Shown here: positions 1-10,264 of the stretch, in pieces
Layout: each line of letters starts with the position of its first letter
Numbering within the stretch: the first letter of the stretch is position 1
DNA from: DATCBF01 sp964401995
GTDB lineage: Bacteria > Actinomycetota > Thermoleophilia > Solirubrobacterales > 70-9
Reading direction: 5' to 3'
NCBI GenBank assembly: GCA_964401995.1
Contig: CAYOAP010000006.1
Coordinates: forward strand, 62,001-126,000
DNA length: 64,000 bases
The notes under the pieces: model-generated
Seen by the model: the letters and a program-made list of their open reading frames with translations, nothing else
Told to the model about the DNA's origin: nothing
Database searches by the model: none
Program-made: the position numbers and the translations under genes

Positions 1-630
1 CTTCATCGACCCGGCGGGCGAGAGCGGGTGCAGCCGCGCCCGGTAGAGCGCCTCGTCGGCGTAGATGTTGCCGACCCCGGCGACCCGCGACTGGTCGAGC
101 AGGAACGACTTCAGCGGCGCCGTGCGCCCGGCCGCGCTCGCTGCCAGCGCTTCGGCGGTGAACTCGCCCGAGAGCGGCTCCGGTCCGAGCTTGACGAAGC
201 GCTCGTCGAGCTTGTCGTCGTCGATCAGGAAGGCCTCGCCAAAGCGGCGCGGGTCGGTGAACCAGAGCTCGCGCCCATCCTCGAGCGTGAAGCGGGCCCG
301 CAGGTGGCGCTCGGAGGTCGAGCGCTCGCCCTCGTAGAGGCGGCGGCCCTCAGAGGGGTCGAGCGCCTCCTCGCCCTCGACCAGGACCAGGTTGCCGGTC
401 ATCCGCAGGTGCATGACCAGCGTCTGCGCGCCCTCCAGCCTCAACAGCAGGTACTTGCCGCGCCGTCCCAGGCCCTCGATCATCCGCCCGCTGACTGCGG
501 CGGCCAGCTCAACCGGATCCCCGGGGCGCGACCAGCGCCCATCGAGAATCTCCAGCCGCTCGATCCGCTGCCCGGCCAGCTCCGGATCGAGCTGGCGCGC
601 AACCGTCTCGACCTCAGGCAGCTCGGGCAT
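1..630 (-). CDS. mutM: Formamidopyrimidine-DNA glycosylase (Fpg/MutM), C-terminus beyond window
   Basis: Base-excision-repair glycosylase/AP lyase that removes 8-oxoguanine and other oxidised purines. Read on the minus strand from the ATG at 628-630. The protein opens MPELPEVETVARQL, the family signature, with Pro2 as Schiff-base nucleophile and Glu3 as acid. The beta-turn lysine (RRGKYLLL, about residue 59) and the VMHLRMTGNL strand are present, and the helix-two-turn-helix part GNIYADEALYRARLHP lies close to the window edge. About 210 residues are visible; the C-terminal zinc finger is outside. It lies 69 bp downstream of xerD in the same direction, separated by a nested inverted repeat. 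Confidence 0.95.
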   Translation of the reverse strand, partial: MPELPEVETVARQLDPELAGQRIERLEILDGRWSRPGDPVELAAAVSGRMIEGLGRRGKYLLLRLEGAQTLVMHLRMTGNLVLVEGEEALDPSEGRRLYEGERSTSERHLRARFTLEDGRELWFTDPRRFGEAFLIDDDKLDERFVKLGPEPLSGEFTAEALAASAAGRTAPLKSFLLDQSRVAGVGNIYADEALYRARLHPLSPAGSMK

Positions 631-643
631 CGTCGAGTTCTAC

Positions 644-696
644 CAAGCGCGTTCGCACTTATTCCCGGATAGCGGGAAAAAACTCGAACGCGCTTG
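644..696. repeat. Nested inverted repeat between xerD and mutM
   Basis: Outer arms CAAGCGCGTTCG (644-655) and CGAACGCGCTTG (685-696) are perfect 12-bp complements. Between them lies a second hairpin, TTCCCG-GATAG-CGGGAA. It fills nearly the whole gap between the xerD stop and the mutM start. It could be an attenuator or mRNA-processing hairpin, or a regulator site; there is no clean T-run after the outer stem, so a simple intrinsic terminator is not obvious. Confidence 0.6.
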
Positions 697-699
697 CCT

Positions 700-1671
700 T
701 CAGTCGGCGACTGCGCGCGGATGGGCGCGGAAATAGACCTCTTTGAGCTGGTCCCCGGAGAGGTGCGTGTACATCTGGGTGGTGGAGATATCGGCGTGGC
801 CGAGCATCTCCTGCACGGCGCGCAGGTCGCAGCCGCCGGCGAGCAGGTGGGTGGCGAAGCTGTGGCGCAGGGTGTGCGGGCTCATCTGCCCCTCCAATCC
901 GGCGGCGCGGGCGTGGCGCTGGACGATCTTGTAAAGGCCCTGGCGGGTCAGCGGGCCACCGCGGAAGTTGACGAAGAGCTTCGGCTCGTGGCGATCGCCG
1001 ACCAGCTGTGGGCGGCCGCTGCGCATGTAGACGCTGATCGCGGCGATCGCCTTGCGGCCGAGCGGCACCATCCGTTCCTTCGAGCCCTTGCCGCGGGCGC
1101 GCAGGAAGCCCTGCCGCAGGTCGAGATCGGCGATCTCCAGCCCGATCGTCTCCGAGGCGCGCAGCCCGCAGGCGTACATCACCTCCAGCAGCGCCCGGTC
1201 GCGCGTCGCCGTCGGCTCGTCGCCGCGCGGCGAGGCCAGCAGCAGCTGCACCTCGGAGTAGTTGAGGACCTGGGGAAGCTTTTTCGCCCGCCGCGGCGCG
1301 CTCAGAGCGGCGGTCGGGTCGTCGCCGATCAGCTCGTCGCGGCGCAGGTGCTTATAGAATGAGCGCAGGCAGGCGGCCTTGCGGTGGATGGTCGAGGCCG
1401 AGCAGGGCGGCCGGCCGTTGCCGGTCGCCAGGTCGGCGAGGAACTCGGCGATGTCGCCGGGCCGAACCGAGAGCGCGTCGCTTTCATGGGCAGCGAGGAA
1501 TTCGCCGTACTGCAGGAGGTCGGTGCGGTAGGCGTTGAGCGTGTTACGCGAAAGGCCGCGCTCCAGCTCCAGGTAGGAGAGGAAGTCGAGGACCAGGCCC
1601 TCGAAGCGCGCGCTCGCGCCGGGGCCGGCGGGCGGCGACGGCGGCAGAGGGGGCTTGACTGCGATCGCCAT
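700..1671 (-). CDS. xerD: Tyrosine recombinase XerD/XerC
   Basis: Site-specific recombinase that resolves chromosome dimers at dif. The 323-residue protein has an N-terminal SAM-like core-binding domain (about 22-115) and a C-terminal catalytic domain. The full active-site set is visible: Arg171 (CGLRASE), Lys195 (GKGSKER), His266 and Arg269 (HTLRHSFATH), His292 (LGHADIST) and nucleophile Tyr301 (TQMYTHL). The ATG at 1671 (MAIAVK) is chosen because upstream in-frame sequence has low complexity and would run into the preceding gene. Its position after pyrG and two short genes matches the recN-steA-mctB-pyrG-x-xerD order I recall from mycobacteria, supporting XerD over a phage integrase. Confidence 0.93.
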   Translation of the reverse strand: MAIAVKPPLPPSPPAGPGASARFEGLVLDFLSYLELERGLSRNTLNAYRTDLLQYGEFLAAHESDALSVRPGDIAEFLADLATGNGRPPCSASTIHRKAACLRSFYKHLRRDELIGDDPTAALSAPRRAKKLPQVLNYSEVQLLLASPRGDEPTATRDRALLEVMYACGLRASETIGLEIADLDLRQGFLRARGKGSKERMVPLGRKAIAAISVYMRSGRPQLVGDRHEPKLFVNFRGGPLTRQGLYKIVQRHARAAGLEGQMSPHTLRHSFATHLLAGGCDLRAVQEMLGHADISTTQMYTHLSGDQLKEVYFRAHPRAVAD

Positions 1672-1729
1672 GCCGGGGTGGTTCTCCCCGGCCGGGGGCA
1701 ACCCTTGTGCCGCAACGAGCGGCCCACGC

Positions 1730-2740
1730 CTACAAGGCGAGGGCGCGGCCCGAGGCGAGCGCCGCCGCAAAGAAGAGGGGGTCGTCCTCCAAGCCGCGGC
1801 CCATCGTGCGCGTCGGCAATCCGGAAGCGGCATAGCCAGGCAGATCCACCGGCTGCTCGCTGAGGCGGTGCTGCCAGCCTGCGGCCACCGCTAGCTGGGC
1901 GACCGCCGCCGGCTCCTCGCTTGGGACGGGGATCGCGACTTTGCCCAGCAGCATCCCCAGGACCGTGAGCGTGTGATGGCTCACTCCCTGGTGGCGCTCA
2001 CGGGGGTCCGCAGAAGAGAGGCGCGGGGAGATCAGGGTGGGCATCTCCAACGAGAGTGCCGCGTGGGCGGTGTCGAGAGCAGCCATGCCGCCGTGGCCGA
2101 GGCGAGTGTCAGAGCCGATGATGCCCGGGCCCGGGCCGGCGATCACCGCGTCCCACTCAAGGCGGTTGGCGGCGGCGTCGAGGGCGCCGGGGACGCTCAG
2201 CGCCTCGTGTTCGCCGCCGTAGGCAGGCCCGGCTGTGATGTGACCACAGAGCAACTCGCGCTCGCGCAGGGCGACAACATCGCGAGAGAAGGCGCCCGGC
2301 AGCGCGCCGCCGCCCGTCTGCACGTAGCCGACCTTCAGCTCCGGCTTCGCCTGAGCCGCGGCCCAGGCCGCGGGCGCGAGGTGCCCGTGCAGCGGCAGCA
2401 CCAGGACCGGAACCAGGCGCGCCCCCCCGCTCTCGCCGACTGCCCGCTCGACCGGCTCGACCGGATGCTGGAGCGAGGAGTAGTTGAGCTTGATCACGTG
2501 CTCGCCCTCCCTCCCCCCGCCGTCGAGGCCATGGGTGAGGTTGACGTGGACGACATCGAATCCGCCCGAGCCGAGACCAAGGTCGAGCGCGACCGTGTTG
2601 ACGACCACCTCGTCGCCCTCGCGCATCTCCCCCAGCAGCACCGCGTCGGCCCAGGCGAGCCTGCGCTCGCCGTCGACCTCGACCATCAGCGGCTCCGCGG
2701 CGACGACGACTCCGCGCCGCAGCTTCAGCGCGCCGCTCAC
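1730..2740 (-). CDS. DUF3866 family protein
   Basis: Protein of 336 residues matching the actinobacterial DUF3866 family as I recall it; biochemical function unknown. It has no signal peptide or membrane segment. Glycine-rich stretches such as GYVQTGGGALPGAFSRDV, AGPGPGIIGSDTRLGHGG and ISPRLSSADPRERHQGVSHHT suggest a nucleotide- or sugar-binding alpha/beta fold, which is only a guess. The GTG start (2738-2740) overlaps the TGA of the upstream M20 peptidase in a GTGA junction, indicating translational coupling. With that peptidase it occupies the pyrG-xerD interval where mycobacteria carry a Nudix gene. Confidence 0.8.
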   Translation of the reverse strand: MSGALKLRRGVVVAAEPLMVEVDGERRLAWADAVLLGEMREGDEVVVNTVALDLGLGSGGFDVVHVNLTHGLDGGGREGEHVIKLNYSSLQHPVEPVERAVGESGGARLVPVLVLPLHGHLAPAAWAAAQAKPELKVGYVQTGGGALPGAFSRDVVALRERELLCGHITAGPAYGGEHEALSVPGALDAAANRLEWDAVIAGPGPGIIGSDTRLGHGGMAALDTAHAALSLEMPTLISPRLSSADPRERHQGVSHHTLTVLGMLLGKVAIPVPSEEPAAVAQLAVAAGWQHRLSEQPVDLPGYAASGLPTRTMGRGLEDDPLFFAAALASGRALAL

Positions 2741-3846
2741 GCCCCGCTCGCGGCTGCCGCGGCGACGATCCCCTCGCAGACCCCGAGCATCGTCTCGAGG
2801 CTCTCGATCGAGACCTGCTCCTGAGCGGTGTGGACCGCGTCGGTGCCGTTGGAGAGCAGGACGCAGTCGAAGCCGTCGAGGCGCAGAGCGTTGGCGTCGC
2901 TGCCGCCACCGATCGCAACCCGCCGCGGCTCCAGGCCCGCGCTCCGCAGGCCCGCTTCGGCCAGGGCCAGCGCCGCCGAGTCCGGCGGCAGCTTGTAGCC
3001 GCGGAACAACTCTTCGATCCGCACGTCGACATCGCAACCGTGCTCGGTAGCGCCCCAGGCGCAGGCGTCGGAGATCAAGGTCGCGACCTCGGCGGCGCGG
3101 TTGGCATCGAGGCTGCGGGCCTCGGCGTGGATGAAGCAGTGGCCGGGGACCACGTTGCCCGAGGTGCCGCCGGAGATCAGGCCGACGTTGGCGGTCGTCT
3201 CGGGGTCGAGCCGTCCCAACTCCATACGCGAGATCGCGGCCGCGGCGGCAGCGATCGCGCTGCTGCCGTCCTCGGGCCGGATCCCGGCGTGGGCCTCGAC
3301 CCCGACGAAGTCGGCAAGGATCTTCTGCTGGGTCGGGGTGGTGACGATCACCTCGCCGACCGGGCCAGCGTGATCAAGGACAAAACCGCTCTTCGAGCGC
3401 AGGAGCGAGGTGTCGAAGGCTTTCGCCCCACGCAGCCCCTGCTCCTCGGCCACAGTCAGCACCAGCTCGATCCCGATCGGCGGCGGCTCGTCAGTGTGGC
3501 GGGCGACCAGCTCCATGAAGACCGCGACCGCCGCCTTGTTGTCGGCGCCGAGGATGGTGTCGCCGGCGCTGCGGAAGACCCCGTCGTTCAGCACCACCTC
3601 GACCTGGCCCTTGTGGGGGACGGTGTCGAGGTGGGCGCAGAACATCACCCACTCATCGCTCTTGCCCGGCAGCCGCGCGATCAGATTGCCCGCGCCCGCT
3701 TCGGCTGGCCCAGCGGCGTCGTCCTCGCTGACCTCGAGCCCGAGCGCGCGCAGCTCAGCGGCGGCCGTGTCGGCCACCTCGCGCTCCTCGCCGGTCGGGC
3801 TGCGAATCTCGCAGAGCCGAACGAACGTCTCGTGCAACCTCTCCAC
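2737..3846 (-). CDS. M20 family metallopeptidase (PepT-like)
   Basis: Zinc-dependent cytoplasmic exopeptidase of the M20/M28/M42 clan, 369 residues from a GTG start at 3844-3846. The metal-binding and catalytic elements are visible: CAHLDTVP (His ligand and Asp), GADNKAAVAV (bridging Asp), TVAEEQGLRGA (catalytic and ligand Glu pair), FVLDHAG (Asp) and a C-terminal SNGTDAVHTAQEQVS segment with the last His. The dimerisation domain is in the middle (about 180-290, QQKILADFVGVEAHAG). Closest in style to tripeptidase T, but the substrate cannot be assigned. It lies 36 bp after pyrG and overlaps DUF3866 by 4 bp. Confidence 0.85.
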   Translation of the reverse strand: MERLHETFVRLCEIRSPTGEEREVADTAAAELRALGLEVSEDDAAGPAEAGAGNLIARLPGKSDEWVMFCAHLDTVPHKGQVEVVLNDGVFRSAGDTILGADNKAAVAVFMELVARHTDEPPPIGIELVLTVAEEQGLRGAKAFDTSLLRSKSGFVLDHAGPVGEVIVTTPTQQKILADFVGVEAHAGIRPEDGSSAIAAAAAAISRMELGRLDPETTANVGLISGGTSGNVVPGHCFIHAEARSLDANRAAEVATLISDACAWGATEHGCDVDVRIEELFRGYKLPPDSAALALAEAGLRSAGLEPRRVAIGGGSDANALRLDGFDCVLLSNGTDAVHTAQEQVSIESLETMLGVCEGIVAAAAASGA

Positions 3847-3882
3847 GCTGGACAGGCTAAAGAGGGAACCGCAGGCGGGCGG

Positions 3883-5567
<1,685 letters not shown>

Positions 5568-5571
<4 letters not shown>

Positions 5572-6404
5572 TCTCTGCCGAGCGAGTCTAGCCATCGCAG
5601 TGGCGGAACCCTGTCGATGGTCGCCGAGATCGAGCGAAGTTCCCCGTAAATGGTGAGTAAAGCGACAATCGCGAGGGCGACCAGCCGGCCGTTGCCGCCC
5701 AAAGTCGTCAGCAGCCAGACGCCGGCGACCGCCCCGACCAGGTTGGAGCCGGTGTCGCCCAGCATCGCCCGCTCGCGCAGGGTGAACCAAGCGCCGACCA
5801 GGACCGGCCCGGCGAAGATCCCCAGCAGTTCGACCGGACCCAGCGTCCAGGCCCCGAGGCAGAGGCCGGCACCGAGCAGCGCCAGTCCCTTCTCCGCCCG
5901 CCCCGGCCGCAGGTCGAGCAGGTTGCCCAGGTTAGTAGTGAGGATCAGCAGCAGCACGTCGGCGGCGTAGCGCCAGGATTCGAGCCCGCGCCCGGAGACG
6001 ACGTAGGCGGCGAGGGCGAGGGCGCCGATCGCCTTGATCGCCCCGGTCGAGAGCCGCCCCTCGCGCAGCGCCCGGGCATGGCCGCTCCAGCCGCGCGGCG
6101 TGTCAGCCGCCTCGCCCTGGCCGAGCGAGTCGTCGAGGAAGCCGAGGAAGGCGACGCCGAGCAGATAAGGGATCCAGCGCCGCAGCTCCGGCTCGAGCAG
6201 GTCGAGGTCGACCCGGTCGTTGAGGATCGCCAGCGGCGCCAGCGCGACCAGCGCCGTCGTCGCCAGCACCGCCCCGAGCGGGAAGGCGAGCCGGGCGCCG
6301 CGGTAGTTCTCGCGCACCAGCCCGGCATCGAGCAGGCCGCGGATCCCGGCCGGGACGATCGCCAGCGCCAGCGCGATCGAGAGCGGAAAGCCGACCCAGT
6401 ACAC
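5568..6404 (-). CDS. MraY-like / glycosyltransferase family 4 integral membrane protein
   Basis: Integral membrane protein of 278 residues with about eight hydrophobic segments. It carries hallmarks of the polyprenyl-phosphate N-acetylhexosamine-1-phosphate transferase superfamily: FLGFLDDSLGQGE, NLGNLLDLRPGRAEKG and AMLGDTGSNLVGA, which correspond to the Asp-rich and Asn/Asp catalytic loops of MraY and WecA. It is shorter than MraY (about 320-360), so a role in wall or surface glycan synthesis is likely but the substrate is unknown. The GTG start (6402-6404) lies 4 bp after the mctB stop; the stop overlaps pyrG. Confidence 0.72.
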
Positions 6405-6408
6405 GGCG

Positions 6409-7278
6409 TCAGCGCCCGGCGGGCGCCAGCAGGTCCGGCAGCAGGCGGTCGGCGCTGCCCTTGACCCCGAAGCTGCCCTCGGCGCCGGCCAGGGCGAAGA
6501 CCGTCGCCACCTGCCCGGCAACCATGTCGATGTCATCGACGCTGGAGAGGTCGTTGCCCTGGAAGAAGCCGATAGACGACGGTTCGGTGGTCGTCGTCTC
6601 GACCCCCACCGTCGGCGTCCGCGTCGCCGTGATCCCGCTCAGCAGCCCCGACTCCAGCCGCCCCGCGGTCGCCCGCTGCACCGGCCCCATGTCTTCGGGC
6701 TGGCTGCGGACGACGATCACCCCGTCGAGGTTGCGGAAGTTGCCGCTCGCCCGCGAGAAGAGCTGGCTGCGGACGCGGTTGAGCAGGTCGCCGCCTTTGA
6801 CCAGCTGCCGCCCGGTCCCGACCCCGAAGGCGGTCTGGGTGTCGGTGTTGCGGGCGAGGTCGGCGAGCCGGGTCGCCGAGAGGTCGCCCGCCAGCGAGTG
6901 CAGGTCGACCGGCTCGCGCACGACCCCGACCGCGACCAGCCGCCCCCCGGTCGGCCCCAGCGTCGCCTCGATCGCCGAGGAGAGATCGCCGGGCAGGCCG
7001 CCGAGGGCGACGATCCCGATCCGCTTGCCGGCCAGCTGGTTGCGGGCCAGGACCGGGAAGACGCGGTCGGCGAATTCGTTGGAGCGGCCGAGTTCGCCGC
7101 CGAGCTGGTCGGCGCGGTCGCGGGCGTCCTGAAGGTTGCCGGTGAGGCTGTTCTCGAGGTCCTTGCGGGTGCTGTCGACGACCTTGCCGCCGAACTCGGC
7201 CCCGACCAGGATCCCGACCGCCAGGGCCAAGAAGACGGCGATCAGAGATGTGGCGTGGTAGCGAGCGCTGTAACCCAT
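6409..7278 (-). CDS. MctB/SteB-type membrane-anchored protein (copper transporter family)
   Basis: 289 residues with one N-terminal membrane segment (HATSLIAVFLALAVGILVGAEFG) followed by a coiled-coil stretch and an extracytoplasmic alpha/beta domain. This is the layout of mycobacterial MctB, described as a copper-transport protein, and of corynebacterial SteB, which works with SteA at the septum. The adjacent steA homologue 23 bp upstream makes the septation role plausible. A Thr-rich linker (GVETTTTEPSS) lies before the C-terminal helix. ATG start at 7276-7278. The choice between copper export and septal wall function cannot be made from sequence. Confidence 0.8.
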   Translation of the reverse strand: MGYSARYHATSLIAVFLALAVGILVGAEFGGKVVDSTRKDLENSLTGNLQDARDRADQLGGELGRSNEFADRVFPVLARNQLAGKRIGIVALGGLPGDLSSAIEATLGPTGGRLVAVGVVREPVDLHSLAGDLSATRLADLARNTDTQTAFGVGTGRQLVKGGDLLNRVRSQLFSRASGNFRNLDGVIVVRSQPEDMGPVQRATAGRLESGLLSGITATRTPTVGVETTTTEPSSIGFFQGNDLSSVDDIDMVAGQVATVFALAGAEGSFGVKGSADRLLPDLLAPAGR

Positions 7279-7301
7279 CGGCGGGGAAGCCTAAGGGGGC
7301 G

Positions 7302-8489
7302 CTACAGCCCGAGCCAAATCTTGACCTTCAGCCAGACCAGCTGGAAGAGGTCGTTGAGCGCCGGCGAGGTGATGATCAGGATTGCCAGCAGGATCGCGAA
7401 GACGGCGACGAAGACGGCCAGCGGGCCGAGCCCGGAGCTCGGCGTGTAGAGCCGGCTCACCCCCTTGGCGTCGACCAGCTTCTCGCCGATCCGCAGCCGG
7501 GTGAGGAAGGTCGAGGACATGCCGCCGCGCTTGCGGTCGAGGAACTCGATCAGGTTGAAGTGGGCGCCGACGCTGACGATCAGCGCCGCCCCCTTCTCGT
7601 AGACCATCAGCATCGCCACGTCCTCGCTGGTGCCGGCGGCGGGGACGGTCATGTGGTCGAGGCCCATCTCCAGCAGGCGGTCGCGCCCCGGGGCGGTGCC
7701 ATCGGGGTAGGCGTGGACGATCAGCTCGGCCCCGCAACGCAGCGCCGCATCACTAGCCGAGTCCATGTCGCCGAGGATCACGTCGGGCTTCAACCCCGCC
7801 TCGATCGCCCCGTCGGCGCCGCCGTCGACGCAGACGACCAGCGGCTTGACGTCGCGGATGTAGGCGCGCAGGGCTTTGAGATCGCGGCGGTGGCGGTCGC
7901 CGCGGACGACGATCAGCGCGTGGCGGTCGCGGAAGGAGGCGCGGGTCGGCGGGAACTCGATGCTGCCGGTCAGCAGGTCGGTCTCCTGGCGGACGTGGGC
8001 CATCGTGTTCTCGACGAAGTCGGTCAGCGCCTCGTCGACCCGCTCGTGCTGCTCGGCCAGACGCTGCTCCAGCTCCTCGGCCCCGAGCAGCCGCCCGCTC
8101 AGCACCTCCTTGCCGGCGACGCTGACATCGCCGCCGCAGATGCCGACCGGGTCGCCGTCGCTGAGCCGATCGAAGAGTTCGTCGCCGGGGGCGTCGATCA
8201 GGCGGATCCCGGCCCGGGCCAACATCAGCGGCCCGGCGTTGGGGTAGCGCCCGTCGGAGGACTCCGAGGCGTTGAGGACGGCGCGGACGCCAGTCGCGAT
8301 CAGCTCCTCGGCCGCGATCCGGTCGATGTTGACGTGGTCGATGACGGCGATATCGCCGGGGCGCAGGCGCTTGACCAGGTGCTTGGTCCGCCGCCCCAGG
8401 CGCGCCGTGCCGTGGATCGTCTCGTCGGCGGCCGCTCCGTTACGGCGCGTAAGAAGCGCTGGAAAACGGAGGCGACTGGCGGTTGCCAC
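7302..8489 (-). CDS. steA: SteA-like septation protein
   Basis: 395-residue protein of the SteA family (Rv1697-like), implicated in septum structure together with SteB. The large cytoplasmic part contains a thiamin-pyrophosphokinase-like nucleotide fold: VVCVDGGADGAIEAGLKPDVILGDMDSASDA, with the DGGAD and GDMDS motifs. One C-terminal membrane helix (LGPLAVFVAVFAILLAILIITSP) precedes a short tail. Start ATG at 8487-8489. It sits between recN and mctB, as in mycobacteria and corynebacteria. A long hairpin separates it from recN. Confidence 0.88.
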   Translation of the reverse strand: MATASRLRFPALLTRRNGAAADETIHGTARLGRRTKHLVKRLRPGDIAVIDHVNIDRIAAEELIATGVRAVLNASESSDGRYPNAGPLMLARAGIRLIDAPGDELFDRLSDGDPVGICGGDVSVAGKEVLSGRLLGAEELEQRLAEQHERVDEALTDFVENTMAHVRQETDLLTGSIEFPPTRASFRDRHALIVVRGDRHRRDLKALRAYIRDVKPLVVCVDGGADGAIEAGLKPDVILGDMDSASDAALRCGAELIVHAYPDGTAPGRDRLLEMGLDHMTVPAAGTSEDVAMLMVYEKGAALIVSVGAHFNLIEFLDRKRGGMSSTFLTRLRIGEKLVDAKGVSRLYTPSSGLGPLAVFVAVFAILLAILIITSPALNDLFQLVWLKVKIWLGL

Positions 8490-8514
8490 GATGTGAGATT
8501 ACCCGCAGCTCGGG

Positions 8515-8564
8515 GACGCATCCGACATTCACCCCATCCAAGGTGGGTGAATATCGGATGCGTC
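8515..8564. repeat. Long hairpin between recN and steA
   Basis: Arms GACGCATCCGACATTCACCC (8515-8534) and GGGTGAATATCGGATGCGTC (8545-8564) pair over 20 bp with one G-T wobble and a 10-nt loop. It fills most of the 92-bp gap between the recN stop and the steA start. There is no strong U-run, so a transcript-processing or insulating element is as likely as a terminator. Confidence 0.65.
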
Positions 8565-8581
8565 GTGCGAGCGGCGCTGGG

Positions 8582-10264
8582 CTACGCGGCGGCGAGAAGC
8601 TCGCGCGCGTGGCGGGTGGCGGCCTCGTCGGAGCGCTCGCCGCCGAGCATGCGGCGGATCTCCTCGACCACGCCCTCGCCGTCAAGCCGCTGCACCGTCG
8701 CGATCGCCTTCGCGCCGCTGAGGTCCTTCTCCAGGCGGAAGTGGCTTGCCGCCAGCGAGGCGACCTGCGGCAGGTGGGTGATGCAGACGACCTGGCGCCC
8801 GTCACCGAGCGCCCGCAGCCGCTCGCCGACGACGCGGGCGGTGTTGCCGCCGATGCCGGCGTCGATCTCGTCGAAGACCAGCGTGCCCGCGCCTGCGCCC
8901 TCGCCGAGCCCGCTCAGCGCCAGCATCACCCGCGAGAGCTCGCCGCCCGAAGCGGCCTCGCGCAGCGGCGCCGGCTCGATCCCAGGGTTGGGAGCGACCC
9001 GCAGCTCGACCGACTCGCGGCCGCCGGCGCCGAAGCCGTCGGGGTGCGGGGCCAGCACGACCTCCAGGGTTGCACCCGGCATCGCCAGCCCCTCCAGCTC
9101 TTTGGCGACTCTCTTTTCCAGCGGGCCGGAGGCGTCGGCGCGTCCCTTGCTCAGCTTCTTGCCCAGCTTCTGGCGCTGCGCCTCGGCCGCCGCCAGCGCC
9201 GCCTCGGCCTCTGCCCCGCGCTCCTCGGCGTTCTGCAGGCGGTCGATCTCGCCGCGGCAGCGCTCGGCATGGGCGAGGACCGACTCGACGCTGCCGCCGT
9301 GCTTGCGCTTGAGCTTGTCGAGCGCTTCCAGCCGCTCTTCGACCGCGGCGAGGCGAGCGGGGTCGGCCTCGATCCCCTCGACGTAGTCGCGCAGCTCGGC
9401 CGAGACGTCGGCAAGCTCGACCGTGAGGGCGGCGACCCGGGCGGAGACCGCATCGAGCCCGGTGTCAACCCCGGCGACGCCCTGCAGCAGCGCTTCGGCC
9501 TGGGCGAGGGCAAGCGACGCCCCTCCCCCATCCTCGTCGTCGCCGGCGATCCCGCCGTGGGCGCCCGAGGCGGCTTCGCGCAGGCCCTCGGCGTGGCGCA
9601 GGCGCTCGCGCTCGCCGGCCAGCTCGGCCTCCTCGGCGGGGTCGGGCGCGACCTCCTCGATCTCGGAGAGCTCGTAGCGGAAGAGGTCGAGGTCGCGCTC
9701 ACGCGAGCCGTCGCGCTCACGCAGCTCGGCCAGCTCGGCGGCAAGCCGCCCGCACTCACGATGGGCGTCGCGGTAGCGGTTCCGCAGCGCAAGATGATCC
9801 GCCCCGGCGAAGCCGTCGAGCACCTCCATCTGCGCCGAGGAGATCGTCAGCTTGCGGTGCTCGTGCTGGCCGAAGAATGCGAGCAGCCGCCCGCCCAGCA
9901 GTTTCAGGTCGCCAGCTGTCGCGGCTCGCCCTGCGACAAAAGCACTGGTCCGCCCACTTGCTGAAACCCGCCGCCCCAGCACGACCTCCTCAGCCCCCTC
10001 GGGCAGCCGCTCGGCGATCTCAGCCATCTCCGGCTCGGCCAACAGCCCCTCGGGCAGGTCGAAGACACCCTCGACCCAGGCCTCCTCAGCCCCCGGCCGA
10101 ACGATCTGCGCTTTCGCTTTGCCGCCCATCAGCAGGTCGAGCGAATGCGCCAGCACCGTCTTGCCGGCGCCGGTCTCGCCGGTGATCGCGTTCAGCCCCT
10201 CGCCAAGCCGCAATTCAGCCCGCTCGATCAGCAGCAGGTTCTCGATTCTCAGCTCTCTAAGCAT
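8582..10264 (-). CDS. recN: DNA repair protein RecN
   Basis: SMC-like ATPase acting early in double-strand-break repair, 560 residues. The N-terminal half-ATPase has the Walker A GETGAGKT and opens MLRELRIENLLLIERAEL, the usual RecN start. The centre is long coiled coil rich in Glu, Ala and Arg. The C-terminal half carries the ABC signature SGGELSRVMLAL and Walker B TLVFDEIDAGIGG, followed by VVCITHLPQVAS. ATG start at 10262-10264. In many bacteria tlyA-nadK-recN are contiguous; here an MFS gene and two palindromes separate nadK and recN. Confidence 0.96.
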   Translation of the reverse strand: MLRELRIENLLLIERAELRLGEGLNAITGETGAGKTVLAHSLDLLMGGKAKAQIVRPGAEEAWVEGVFDLPEGLLAEPEMAEIAERLPEGAEEVVLGRRVSASGRTSAFVAGRAATAGDLKLLGGRLLAFFGQHEHRKLTISSAQMEVLDGFAGADHLALRNRYRDAHRECGRLAAELAELRERDGSRERDLDLFRYELSEIEEVAPDPAEEAELAGERERLRHAEGLREAASGAHGGIAGDDEDGGGASLALAQAEALLQGVAGVDTGLDAVSARVAALTVELADVSAELRDYVEGIEADPARLAAVEERLEALDKLKRKHGGSVESVLAHAERCRGEIDRLQNAEERGAEAEAALAAAEAQRQKLGKKLSKGRADASGPLEKRVAKELEGLAMPGATLEVVLAPHPDGFGAGGRESVELRVAPNPGIEPAPLREAASGGELSRVMLALSGLGEGAGAGTLVFDEIDAGIGGNTARVVGERLRALGDGRQVVCITHLPQVASLAASHFRLEKDLSGAKAIATVQRLDGEGVVEEIRRMLGGERSDEAATRHARELLAAA

